Of a DNA stretch of 64,000 bases, positions 1-8,559 are shown one piece after another. The DNA is from DASTFY01 sp963813375. Lineage in GTDB: Bacteria; Actinomycetota; Acidimicrobiia; Acidimicrobiales; Ilumatobacteraceae. The notes under the pieces were generated by a model that worked only from the letters and a program-made list of their open reading frames with translations, did no database searches and was not told the origin of the DNA. Both the position numbers and the translations under genes were made by a program. The number at the start of each line of letters is the position of its first letter. Position 1 is the first letter of the stretch. The stretch is taken from assembly GCA_963813375.1 (NCBI GenBank), contig CAWEYT010000002.1, forward strand, positions 1 to 64,000, in the 5' to 3' direction.

Positions 1-8
1 GCTAGCCC

Positions 9-241
9 ATGGGACCGGTGAATGTGTGGCGGGTCTGGGGCTGGACGATGACCGTGCTGACCGTCCTCTGGGTGGTCCATCGTCTCGTGAAGGATGGCCC
101 GCCCCGCTCAGTGACTGGTGGCCGTTTTATGCCGTGTCGGCCGTCCTCTTGCTCGTCTTCAGTGTGATCCTGACGTGGTGGCCAGTGTCTCCTCTCGTGC
201 GGATGTATCAGGAGCAGGCCCATGCCCGCGGCCAAAGGTAA
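9..241 (+). CDS. Small two-helix membrane protein, frame-broken
   Basis: The first half (ATG at 9) encodes a hydrophobic helix near WTMTVLTVLWVV. After a frame change around position 100-110, in a run of C, a second frame gives another helix (FYAVSAVLLLVFSVIL) and a basic tail ending at 241. The end overlaps the next gene by about 20 bases. It is the first gene of the conjugation operon and could be a small accessory membrane protein, or the membrane anchor that the downstream coupling ATPase seems to lack. No family is recognised. The stitched reading is an inference; each hydrophobic segment is seen directly. Confidence 0.35.
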
Positions 242-587
242 AACGGAGATCAGGGTGGTCTTGCCAGAATCGCTGAAGGCCGAGCTGGAGCAGGAAGCCG
301 CCGAGCAAGGGGTCGATCGCTTCACGTGGATTGCCATGCGTCTGCAGACGATCGACGCCAGCGGGGAGAGCGGCGAGGTGGCGCGTCGGCTCAGCGAGCT
401 CGCCCTGAACTCAGCGGTCGTGCGGGAGGCGCTGTCGCAACTGCATGAAGATCTGCGTCAGGTGGTCGGGCTCATCGAGGCCTTCATGGCGGCGGTGGGG
501 AAACCTTCAGCCCCGGCCGAGAAGGTCTACCCCACCCCGGCGAGTGGGAAGAGACGTACCCAGAATTGTACGCGCCGAAGGTGCTGA
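222..587 (+). CDS. Ribbon-helix-helix-like conjugation accessory protein
   Basis: The N-terminus has a short basic strand followed by two predicted helices (TEIRVVLPESLKAELEQEA, then FTWIAMRLQ), the usual shape of small ribbon-helix-helix relaxosome or mobilization proteins that bind DNA near oriT. The rest (about residues 50-95) is helical and charged. It sits directly in front of the VirD4/TraG gene, as such accessory proteins often do. The last 20 or so residues, after PTPASGK, are probably out of frame, because the frame that continues into VirD4 opens here. The family call rests on pattern only. A CopG-type repressor is the alternative. Confidence 0.45.
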   Translation: MPAAKGKTEIRVVLPESLKAELEQEAAEQGVDRFTWIAMRLQTIDASGESGEVARRLSELALNSAVVREALSQLHEDLRQVVGLIEAFMAAVGKPSAPAEKVYPTPASGKRRTQNCTRRRC

Positions 588-1984
588 GACGACACCGACG
601 GTCGTGGTGGCACCTCCGGCTCCAGCCAAGAGGTGGCCATGGTCGGGTGACGCATGGGTCAGCACGATTTGCGACGGTGAAAGAGGCCAAGCGGGCGGGC
701 ATGCTAGGTCTGAGGGATGTGCTGGGGATGCTGGGTCGGGACTATCTGCGGCATGCCGGGGAGCAGCATGTGCTCGTGGTGGGAAGCCCAGGATCGGGCA
801 AAGGTGGGTGGATCATTCCGACATTGTTGACGTGGCCGGGTAGTGTGATCTGTACCGACGTGAAGGGTGGCGAGAATGCCCTCATCACGGCGGCGTATCG
901 CGCGCAATTAGTCGGGTGTTTGCGTTCAATCCGTGTGCGGCGACAAGTGGCAAATTGAATCCGTTGGCCGAGGTGCGCTTGGGGGTGCATGAGGTCGGTG
1001 ATGCCCAGGTGATCGCGGGGATTCTCGTCGACCCGGAGAGCGCCACGCGACGCATGGATCACTGGGAGCACACGGCCTTTGGGTTACTCGGGGTTGATCC
1101 TGCATACGCTGTATGGGCCACGCCCCGAGAAGACGCTACCGGGGGTGCTGCATCTCATGGACGATCCGCGCCTCGGCATGGCGGGGGTCCTGGAGGAAAT
1201 GCTCACCTTCCCGCATCTGAACGGCAAGACCCATCCGACGATTGCGATGATTGCCCGGGCCAAAAGAATCGCGCCGACCGGGAAGCGTCCTCCGTGTGGT
1301 CTACCGTGGAGCGCTGCTTGACTCTCTTTCATGATCCGGTCATCGGCGGGAATTTGAGCGCGCATCAGCCCCCTTCGAGACCATTCATGATCCGGCCATC
1401 CGGTGTCCCTGTACCTCGTCTGTAACCCAGGTGATGGGCCACGCTTGGAGCCCCTATTCAAGCTCCTCATTCAGCAGATTATGGCGCGGGTGACGTCTGG
1501 GTCACCACGTGCGCGAGGCCCCCAGGCCTTAGCCCTCTTTGAGGAGTTTCCGGCCCTCGGCTACATGCCCTTCTTTGCCAAAGTGCTGGGGCTGATGCGC
1601 AGCTATCGCATGCGGGCGCTCATCGCTATTCAGTCGCTGAATTCCTTGGAGCAGATTTACGGCGAGCGGCAGACCATCTTGGATAACTGTCAGGTCAAAG
1701 TCTTTATGGCGGTCGGGGATGATCGGACGGCCAAGCGGATCAGTGACATGCTGAGCACGACCACCGTTGAGCGGGAGGTGCAATCGACCTCGCGCCAGGC
1801 CGGGAGTCTGCTGTCGAATCAATCTTGGGCGCCGCATGAGACGGCCCGGCCCCTGCTGACGGTGGGTGAACTGATTCAATTCCCGAGCGATCGAGAGATC
1901 GTCTTGGTGAATGGGATGCCGCCGATTGTGGCGAGCAAGCTGCGCTATTTCGAGGACCGCCAGTTGATGCGGAGGGCCTCATGA
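566..1984 (+). CDS. Type IV coupling ATPase VirD4/TraG, frame-broken
   Basis: This is the coupling protein that feeds DNA-relaxase complexes to a type IV secretion channel. The order of motifs is that of VirD4/TraG: HGSARFAT near the start, Walker A (GSPGSGKGG, about 785-812), the NPLAEVR segment, WEHTAFGLL, then SLYLVCNP, Walker B (LALFEEFPALG, about 1530-1562), SLNSLEQIYG, ILDNCQVKV, ETARPLLTVGEL and a C-terminal YFEDRQLM. The frame changes near 910, 1085, 1265 and 1335-1400, so no single frame covers it. The homology runs unbroken through all frames, which suggests consensus errors rather than decay. The start is uncertain. An N-terminal transmembrane anchor, normal for the family, is not visible in this frame. 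Confidence 0.85.
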
Positions 1985-1994
1985 TGAGCGCGTG

Positions 1995-2123
1995 ATGATT
2001 TGCCTGTGGGCGATTGTAAAGATCGTGTTCTATAGCCTGTGTTTCGTCGTGGGGATCGCCGTGGTGTTGCTGTCGCTGGCGGTCATGGGGGTGTCGGTCG
2101 TGCGCTCGGTTCCGCGTGCGTAG
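1995..2123 (+). CDS. 42-residue single-helix membrane peptide
   Basis: ATG at 1995 to TAG at 2121-2123 gives 42 residues, nearly all one hydrophobic helix (KIVFYSLCFVVGIAVVLLSL) with a short basic end (VRSVPRA). It lies between virD4 and the first lipoprotein gene, so it belongs to the conjugation operon by position. No family is recognised. A small inner-membrane accessory protein is the likeliest reading. Confidence 0.4.
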   Translation: MICLWAIVKIVFYSLCFVVGIAVVLLSLAVMGVSVVRSVPRA

Positions 2124-2146
2124 AAGAGGAGGGGGCGTATGCGACG

Positions 2147-2329
2147 ATGGCGGTGGGTCGGGTGTTGGGCCTGGGGCTGCTCATCGGGGGCTGTGCTGGT
2201 GCCAACGAGCCCCCGACGACCGCCGATTTAATTTTTCCGATCCCATGGGTGTTGAAGCAACCGCGTCCCTTGGCGCCGGTGCCTGCAGAGGCACCCGCCG
2301 AGAAGGCACCAGAAGGGAGGAGCTATTGA
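2147..2329 (+). CDS. Small conjugation-operon lipoprotein (VirB7/TrbK-like by position)
   Basis: The 60-residue product begins MAVGRVLGLGLLIGGCAG, a short signal peptide with a lipobox-like LIGGC, then a short mature part with an ADLIFPIPW motif and a proline/alanine-rich tail (PLAPVPAEAPAEKAPEG). Its TGA stop overlaps the ATG of the pilin gene by one base. A second, related gene lies at 5815-6029 with a similar ADL..PW segment and Pro-rich tail. Small lipoproteins of this size stabilise type IV secretion cores (VirB7, TrbK, TraV families), but similarity to any one of these was not shown. Confidence 0.55.
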   Translation: MAVGRVLGLGLLIGGCAGANEPPTTADLIFPIPWVLKQPRPLAPVPAEAPAEKAPEGRSY

Positions 2330-2902
2330 TGCGTCAGGGCTCTGGAAAGACCATCGCCATCCTGGCAGTGTTGGTCCTGCTTACCCAGGTCCGGTATGCC
2401 GCTGCGGCAGGGCTAGGAATTCCGCTCGACGGATTTCTGACCACGCTGTTGACGTTCATCACGGGCTTGGGGCTGCTGATGTTTACAGCCGGAGCCGCGA
2501 GTTGGGGCTTCAAGGGGCCGGTGGGTCAGTAATGGCTCATTCTGTACCGGGTGAAACGGGGAACCTCTCAGCGGTGCCAGTTGAGACAATCCCGTAGGAA
2601 GCGCAGGGAACGGCATGGAAGTACCTGTGAACCTCTACAGACTAGGCGGTGAGGAGCCCACCAATAACCCGCCCACGAGCGCCCGGCATCCTCCACAGGA
2701 TGAAGAGATAGTCGGAGCTGCCTGGTGACAGGCAGAAGCGGGGGATAAAGAGCCCTCGCGATAACAGCACTGACAATTACTTGACGTCGCCCCATACGCC
2801 GTTGCTCTCAGGCACCATCAACCTCATGGTGGGTGGAGGCATCCTGGGCGGCGCGGGTATCATTGGCGCCGCGATCGGGCTGACCACGGGCGCCGTCTGT
2901 AG
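2329..2902 (+). CDS. trbC: TrbC/VirB2-like pilin split by a group I intron
   Basis: Exon 1 (2329-2526) encodes a signal sequence ending around AAAAG, a GIPLDGFLTTLLTFITG segment typical of TrbC/VirB2 pilins and a first membrane helix. Without splicing, translation meets a TAA at 2530-2532, just inside the intron. Exon 2 (from about 2784) is in the same reading phase and supplies the second helix (INLMVGGGILGGAGIIGAA) and TTGAV. A TAG at 2900-2902 would end the protein if one base is missing near 2895, giving a natural TGAVL end. The next gene starts 12 bases later with an RBS. Spliced, the product is about 105 residues, the usual pilin precursor size. Confidence 0.75.
2527..2783 (+). ncRNA. 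Self-splicing group I intron, td-like subgroup IA, no internal ORF
   Basis: Every core helix can be drawn. P1 pairs GTGGGT (2521-2526, exon) with GCTCAT (2535-2540), with the conserved U.G at the splice site. P3 pairs CCGGGTG (2547-2553) with CGCCCGG (2680-2686). P4 is ACGGG (2556-2560)/CCCGT (2591-2595) and P5 is TCTCA/TGAGA. P6a is CGCAGG (2602-2607)/CCTGTG (2624-2629). P7 is GACTA (2640-2644)/TAGTC (2709-2713), with an insert between P7 5' and P3 3' as in subgroup IA. P8 is CATCCT/AGGATG (2687-2702). P9 is a perfect 7-bp stem with a GTGA loop (2718-2735). Segments such as ACGGGGAACCTCTC and GACAATCCCGT match the phage T4 td intron as I recall it. The 3' end at G2783 keeps the exon frame but could be a few bases off. 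Confidence 0.9.
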
Positions 2903-2914
2903 GGGAGAGGTGTC

Positions 2915-3208
2915 ATGCAGGCACAGCAGATGTGGGTCGAGGGGTACAAGGCGCCGATTCATCGGTCCTTATGGCTCAGAATCCTGACCTGGGGCGCACC
3001 ACGCATGTGGTCAGGTCTGTGGATGCTGCTGTGCCTCATGGCCACCGCGTGGGCCTTTGCCATGTTCGAGGCTCGGGTCTACCTGGTGCCCATGATCCTC
3101 TGGCCCCTCGGGCAGGCGCTGCTCAAAACCTTGACGCGCTGGGATCGACAATGGGATCAAGTCGTGAAGGCCAAACTGCGCTATCGCGACTACTATGACG
3201 CTGGGTAG
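2915..3208 (+). CDS. trbD: TrbD/VirB3-like inner-membrane protein
   Basis: The 97-residue protein opens with the family's APIHRSL segment, followed by two membrane helices (about residues 30-65) and a basic, aromatic end (LRYRDYYDAG) close to the YRxYYDA end of TrbD. TrbD/VirB3 proteins sit in the inner membrane and work with the VirB4 ATPase in pilus assembly. The RBS GGGGAGAGG precedes ATG 2915, and trbE starts 9 bases after the stop. It is intact and of normal length. Confidence 0.8.
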   Translation: MQAQQMWVEGYKAPIHRSLWLRILTWGAPRMWSGLWMLLCLMATAWAFAMFEARVYLVPMILWPLGQALLKTLTRWDRQWDQVVKAKLRYRDYYDAG

Positions 3209-3216
3209 AGAGCGCG

Positions 3217-5846
3217 ATGCCGATCTACACCGAATATCTCCCAACACTCCGTTGGCGTGCGGCCCATCTGAGTGACAAGGTGCCCTGGAGGGTTCCGGCC
3301 GCGCCGGGGGTGATGCTGCACAAGCAGACCAATGCCCTGCAGCGCACCTATGCGGTGCGGGGGCCTGACCTGAGTAGCGAGGTGCAGGAGGTGCAAGGGG
3401 CGTTGATGCTGCAGGCCAACAACGTGTTCAAGCGGCTGGGCGGGAGCTGGACGATTCATGCCGAGGCCCAGCGTGTGCCGGTGACCACGTACCCGGAGAG
3501 TCGCTGGCCGCATCCGGTGGCCGCCTTGATCGACGCCGAGCGACGGCGAGCGCTCGTGGAAGACCCCGGCAGCTTCGAGACGCACTATTACCTGACGTTG
3601 ACCTGGCAACCTCCAGGGACCACGGCCTCGCTGCTGGATCGCCTCTTCGTGCGGCGCCACGCCCCTGCCCCTGCGCCGGGTGTTGATGACCCCAGGCAGC
3701 GCTCGTTAACCGAGTTCATCACGCAGTCAGACCATCTGATGTACCTGCTCCGCGGCATGCTGGCCATGGCCCGCCCCCTGACCTCCGATGAGATGTTCAC
3801 GTATCTGTATGCCTGTGTGAACCCCGCGCCGCATCCTGTCCGCTGTCCAGGCCTGCCCGTGGATGCGGATGTCATGCTGTGTAGCAGCAACGTCCTTGGC
3901 GGTTGGGAGCCACAGTTCGGGGTGCACCTGGATCAGCCCCCGCCTCTGGTGATCCCCGGTCGGTATCATCTGCGCATCTGCTCCATCACGTCGTTCCCGC
4001 CGTCCTCCATGGTAGGCATGCTCAAGGCCCTCAACAGTCGGCAGTTCCCCTACCGCTACTGTACGCGCTGGGTGGCCTACGAACAGCAGGTCCAAGATGG
4101 CCTGCTGGAGAAGGCCCAGAGCCATTGGCTGGGCCAGCAAAAGAGTTTGTGGACCCAGGTCATGGAGGTGATGAGCAAGAAGCCTTCGGAGATGATCGAC
4201 AACGCGGCGCGCAATCAGGCGATGGATGCGGACGCGGCCCGGCAGGAAGTCGGCGCCGATATCATCGCCTTCGGGGATTTTACCGCCACGGTGACGGTGT
4301 GGGATCGGGATTTCACCCGCGTCGAAGCCAAACTCCAAGAGGTCATGCAAATTTTGAACAGCCAGGGCTTCACCTCAATTCGGGAGCAGGAGCACGCCAT
4401 CGCCGCTTGGCTCTCGACGCACCCCGGCAACCGGGTGGATAGTGTGCGGCGCACGCCCCAGCATAGCCTGACGCTGGCGCATGTGATGCCCGGTCTGCAA
4501 TCCGTATGGCCGGGGTCCTCCTGGGATGCGCATCTCAAGCACGGACCGTGGTTTTTGGCACATACCGAGGGCAACACCACGTTTCGCGTGGTGAATCATG
4601 TGTTGGACAACGGCCATTTCATGGTGTTGGGTCCCACGAGGTCAGGCAAATCAGTCGACCTCGCCTTTAAGGTGGCGCAGTGGTTTCGTTATCCGGGCGC
4701 CCAGGCCTTTCCCTTTGATGTGGACCTGTCGATGCGTTGCCTGACGCTCTGCTTGGGCGGGTTGCATGCCGACCTTGGGGCCGGTCGCCTGCGCTTGCAA
4801 CCCTTACGGTTCATCGATCAACCCTTGGAGCGGGCCTGGGCGGGCGAGTGGCTGCGCACCCTCTTACTGGAGCAGGGCGTATCGCCCACGGCTGGACTCA
4901 ATAGCCTCATCGACGGGGCCCTGGAGCGGCTGGCCAAGCGGCCAGAGGCCCAGCGCACGCTCCGCGCCTTCTATGACGACGTCACGGCCAGTCAGAACCA
5001 CCTCGACCGGCAGCCGGGGAAACCCACGGGGGATGGCTCCTACACCAAGACGCGGCGACAGGAGGACCTGCTCGCCCTCGCCAGCGAGATCCTTGGCGCG
5101 TTGCGCGTCTTCATTACGGGCGGGCGGTTAGGACACCTCCTCGACCACGATGGCGACGACCTGGCGTCATCCACCGAGCGGCTGATCACCTTCGAGCAGC
5201 GCACCTTGCTCAGCTTGACTCAGGCCATCGGGCCTGTGATGCGGGCGGTGTTCCATCGCCTGGAAGGGCGGTTCGACACCCGCACCCCGACGTTATTACC
5301 GATGGATGAGTTCGCCGTTCTCGCGGCCCTTCCCGACTTTGCCCAGCAGGGCAAAGAGTGGCTCATGACGCGGGCCAAGAAGAACGTCTCGCTGGGCTTC
5401 GCCACCCACTCGCTGGCGCAACTCTTCGGGGAGGAGAGTGACAACACCCTGGGCGCGTTGATGCTGGAAGGCTGTGCCACGAAGTTCCTGTTGCCCAATC
5501 CGCGCCGCGAAGACGCCGCAGATGGCCGCGATCTACCGGCGGCTCGGGTTCAACGATGCCGTGATCTACATCAGATTAGCACGGCGGCGACCGCAGCGCG
5601 ATATCTACTATAGTGCCGAATTGGTCGGCAAGCGGTTGTACAGCCTGCATGTCTCGCCGCTCGTGCTGGCCCTCTTGTCCCGAAATACCCAGGAGGACCA
5701 TGACGCGATGGACACCATCCTGGCCCAGGAAGGCCGGGAGGGCTTTGCGCCGGGCGTGGCTCAAGGCGCAGGGATCCCAGGTGCCCGCCACCCAGATTGA
5801 GGAGGACCTGTCGCATGCGGATCCCGATGGCTCCTTGGCTCGATAG
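3217..5846 (+). CDS. trbE: TrbE/VirB4 conjugation ATPase, frame-broken near the 3' end
   Basis: This is the large ATPase that powers pilus assembly and substrate transfer at the inner membrane. The main frame (3217 to about 5515) has the TrbE N-terminal domain, Walker A (GPTRSGKSV, near residue 470) and Walker B (LLPMDEFAVLAALPDF, near residue 690), then the ATHSLAQLFG segment. Homology continues in a second frame (MAAIYRRLGFNDAVIYIRL...) and, after about 5745, in a third that ends with TAG at 5844-5846. Both breaks look like single-base errors. The whole protein would be about 875 residues, normal for TrbE. The start overlaps nothing and follows trbD closely. Confidence 0.88.
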
Positions 5847-6029
5847 TGCTGCTGATTAGCCTGACGGCCTGTGCCGGAGGGCACGAGAGCCCCCAAGCCG
5901 GCCGACCTCGTTCTTCGTTCCCATGGATGATCAAACGCTATCAGGCAGGCACCTTCTATCAGAGATCTCCCGCCGCAGGCGCCGCCACCCGCGCCCCCGG
6001 TCCAGCCGCCAGGGACAGAGGAGAAATAA
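5815..6029 (+). CDS. Second small conjugation-operon lipoprotein, frame-broken
   Basis: ATG at 5815 (or 5827) starts MRIPMAPWL. After a one-base shift near 5840 the frame reads IVLLISLTACAGG, a signal peptide with lipobox LTAC. A further shift leads to a Pro-rich end (DLPPQAPPPAPPVQPPGTEEK) closing with TAA at 6027-6029, just before the trbJ RBS. The middle resembles the lipoprotein at 2147-2329 (ADL then an FPW/PW motif, Pro-rich tail), so the two are probably paralogues. The assembled reading is inferred. Confidence 0.5.
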
Positions 6030-6031
6030 GG

Positions 6032-6320
6032 ATGCGCGTCTTTATCACCATAGGCTTACTGGCGAGTCTGCTGCTGGCACCGCTGGCATCGGCCCAGATC
6101 GCGGTCTTTGACGCGGCGAACCACGTGGTTAGCTCCGTCACCGCCGTACAATGGACCATGTCCGCCGTGGAGGCGGTGATCCACACGGCGAAGTGGATCA
6201 TCGAACAAACGCCTTGGATGAGTTCGTGCAGGCAGGGGACTTCACCGCGGATCTGGCCGAGATGAATGCCCTGGTGCGCGAGGCGCAAGCGCTGGGCTAT
6301 GACGTCGCCCAGTTCCGAGC
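6032..6320 (+). pseudogene. trbJ: TrbJ/VirB5-like gene, truncated at a sequence junction
   Basis: A good RBS (GAGGAG) precedes ATG 6032. The product has a clear signal peptide (LLASLLLAPLASAQ), then AVFDAANHVVSSV and a helical region, as in TrbJ/VirB5 minor pilus proteins that begin with an I/AVFDP-like motif after the signal. A one-base shift near 6212 moves it into a second frame (LDEFVQAGDF..., ALGYDVAQF). TrbJ-like coding then ends without a stop at about 6310-6330, where minus-strand coding of another kind begins. Only the N-terminal 95 or so of about 250 residues remain. Confidence 0.65.
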
Positions 6321-6335
6321 GGAACCCCATGATGG
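6305..6335. other. Abrupt junction between conjugation operon and actinobacterial DNA
   Basis: To the left, plus-strand TrbJ-like coding runs up to about 6315. To the right, from about 6325, the minus strand encodes the C-terminal jelly-roll part of a CocE-type hydrolase whose remaining C-terminus is missing. Two incomplete genes of unrelated type meet here with no repeat or stop between them. Base composition and codon use also change. This is what a chimeric assembly join or an illegitimate recombination point looks like. Confidence 0.6.
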
Positions 6336-7259
6336 CCGGCTCCTCGCTGGGCTGGTCGTCGCTGGCGAGGTGGAGCTGGATGCGGTGGCCGGCGGCGAAG
6401 CGGCGGGCATTGGGGATCAACGGGACGCGGTAGCGAACCGGCTCACCGATTGGGACGGCCTCGGCGTGGCGGCATGGCAGCACGGGCCGACCGGGTCGGC
6501 TGGCAGCCTCGTCGGCGACACGCAGCGAGGCACGCAGCCAGCCCGGACGCCTCGCCGTTCATGGTCGCGAACTTCTGGTGCGATGGTCGTGGCGAGGACA
6601 TGGCGGAGGGCGTCGAGGATGGCGCGCCAAAGGGCGTCGCCGTGGCAGGCGTGATGCCGACCATCGCGATGAACGGCGACATGAACGACGGTGAGCAGGC
6701 CGTGGTGGGGCCGCGTCGGAGAGGTCGGCGGTAACGGCAACGGGGAAGATCGCCAGGTGCGGCGGACGCTCGACGCGCGCCTCGAGCTGGGTCATGGCGA
6801 AATAGCTGATCCCCATCATGCCGACGTTGCCGTCGCACCAGGGTGGACGGCGACCCACTCGACGAGGTCGTCATGTCCTGACGTTCTGTCTCGTCGAAGA
6901 GCCCGAACCGTGCCCTCGGATCCTCCGGTGCCGCGGAGGTTCGCAATGACGTGGCCGTCCGCGGAGGACAAAGAAGTCGCTGGCGCCGGCCTCGATGAAG
7001 CCCATCGGTGCACCGAGGTCCGGGATCTGGCGGGGATACGGCGAGGCGACACCGCGCCGGGAAGGGCCGGCGTCATCGGGGCGATAGACGTCGGCGAGCA
7101 AGGTCACGACGTAGCGCCGTCGGCACCGCGACGTCGAAGTCGCACACCCGGGCGTGCTCGGGGTCGACAAGGTTGAGGTATCGCGACCGGTGGTTGCGGG
7201 CCGTTGAGGTGACGCTCACCGCGGGCGACCCAGGAAACGGTGGTCGAGCGGGTGGTCAT
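6320..7259 (-). pseudogene. CocE/NonD-type alpha/beta hydrolase remnant
   Basis: Reading leftward across several frames gives family segments in the right order: TLLADVYRPDDAGP, SPYPRQI, GHVIANLRGTGGSEGT, DLVEWVA, the nucleophile elbow GMMGISYFAM (Ser in GISY), MSPFIAMVGIT, and then VRYRVPLIPNARRFAAGHRI of the C-terminal jelly roll. These enzymes hydrolyse esters or amides (X-Pro dipeptidyl peptidase/cocaine esterase family). The stretch is only about 310 codons against 550-650 usual. The part that should carry the catalytic Asp and His is missing, and the C-terminus is cut at 6.32 kb. Several frame changes are present. I treat it as a decayed gene. Confidence 0.7.
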
Positions 7260-7339
7260 GTCGATGTAGCGCCCGGGTGGAACGCCCGCAGCGCCTTCGC
7301 CATTCTACGACCCTCGGCACGTTCGGGGCTGCTGGCGAT

Positions 7340-8071
7340 GCGCCTGATGAACCATGGGCGAGTGGCATCTCGCCCCACGGACAGGGTCTCGAGACCACCA
7401 TCGCCCAGCTGGTGGCCGATCGCCTCGGCGTGGGACGACCTGGACCGCGTCGAGCTGGTCACGGGCGGCACAGCCTCTACGCCCTACCGGCAGCGCGTAC
7501 GGCACCACGGCGGCACGCTGCCCTTCCGGTGGGCGGGGGCCGCTGAGGGTATCGCCTGCGAGATGGGCTCAGGCCGGGGCTCCGCGAGGCGGCGGCCTAC
7601 GACCCGCCCAGCGGCACGTTCCAGCTACGCCGCACACGTGTGCACGTACGCGGTGGACTCGGAGACGGACCTCGTGGATGTGGAGCGCTACGCCGTCGTG
7701 CACGACTGCGGGACGATCGTGAACCCGACGATCGTCGAGGGCCAGATCCACGGGGGCATCGCCCAAGGGCTGGGTTCGGCGCTGCTGGAGAGCGTGGTTC
7801 ACGACGACCCGGGGTCAGCCGCTGACCACGACTTTCATGGACTATCTCCTGCCGGCGCAGGCATCGATGCCCGACGTCACCGTCGAGCACATGCAGACGC
7901 CATCGCCGTACACACCGGGGGGATGGGGGGCACCGGGGGAAGGCGGCACCAACGGCGCCATGGCTTGCGTTGCGAACGCAGTGGGCCGCCGCCCTTCCGG
8001 AGGTCGCCGAACTAACGGGCTCGCTTCCGTTGACGCCTCAGGTGATCTGGGAAGCGCTGCAAGGAGCCTGA
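7340..8071 (+). pseudogene. C-terminal fragment of a CO/xanthine dehydrogenase-type molybdenum subunit
   Basis: Segments in changing frames match the C-terminal third of CoxL/xanthine dehydrogenase large subunits: SPHGQGLETTIAQLVADRLG, STPY, AAHVCTYAVDSETDLVDVER, VVHDCGTIVNPTIVEGQIHG, GIAQGLGSALLE, FMDYLLPAQASMPDVTVEHM, TPSPYTPGG, GEGGTNGAMACVANAV and TPQVIWEAL before TGA at 8069-8071. The cofactor-binding N-terminal two thirds are absent. At least four frame breaks occur. It lies head to head with the CocE remnant, with no genes for the FAD or iron-sulfur subunits nearby. Confidence 0.75.
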
Positions 8072-8127
8072 GGCCGGCGACCACAACGCCCCTGCGGACA
8101 CGGGATCGACTAGCGTGACGGCGCTGG

Positions 8128-8559
8128 TCACGTCGTGCCGCCGTGGCCAGTGCCGGCCGGGATGATCCAGCGCGCCGAGAGTCCGGTCGACTCGGCGATG
8201 AGGTCGAAGTCGTGGTCGTAGTGCAGAACCGTGGCGTCGTGCTCGAGCGCCGTCGCCGCGACGAGCAGGTCCGGGATCGGACGCCGGTGCTGCCCGATGC
8301 CGGCGAGTTGACGCTGGATGTCCAGCGCTCGCGCCGCCACGGCCTCGGTGAGCCGCAGCCACGGCAGCGCCCCGAGGTCGTCCCATCGAGTCTCGTAGTC
8401 GGCGGCGTTGCGAGCCGAGTAGAGCAGCTCGAGGGCGACGATTTCGGTCATGTACAGCGCCCCGTCCGCGGTCAGGGCTCGGAGCAGCCCGGCGGCGGCC
8501 TCGCTGTGGCGCTGTTGCTCGAAGGCCGACTTGTCCGCGACGAACTTGCCTAGCGCCAT
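8128..8559 (-). CDS. vapC: VapC-family PIN-domain toxin ribonuclease
   Basis: The 143-residue PIN-domain protein has the first acidic residue in FVADKSAF (Asp9), a conserved Glu in MTEIVALELLYSAR and later acidic positions in PIPDLLVAATALEHDATVLHYDHDF, the metal-binding set of VapC/FitB toxins, which cleave tRNA or rRNA. ATG 8559 overlaps the end of vapB by 10 bases, the usual coupled arrangement. Length is normal and the gene is intact, which is notable among the broken genes around it. Confidence 0.85.
   Translation of the reverse strand: MALGKFVADKSAFEQQRHSEAAAGLLRALTADGALYMTEIVALELLYSARNAADYETRWDDLGALPWLRLTEAVAARALDIQRQLAGIGQHRRPIPDLLVAATALEHDATVLHYDHDFDLIAESTGLSARWIIPAGTGHGGTT

Noticed and set aside
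2527..2783. Group II intron or small regulatory RNA instead of group I
   Set aside because: There is no GTGYG start, domain V or domain VI, whereas all group I core helices and td-like sequence blocks are present.
2781..2987. A TTG-started 68-codon gene between the pilin and trbD genes
   Set aside because: Its start lies at the intron 3' splice site and its hydrophobic part completes the pilin. It is exon 2 plus an out-of-frame tail, not a separate gene.
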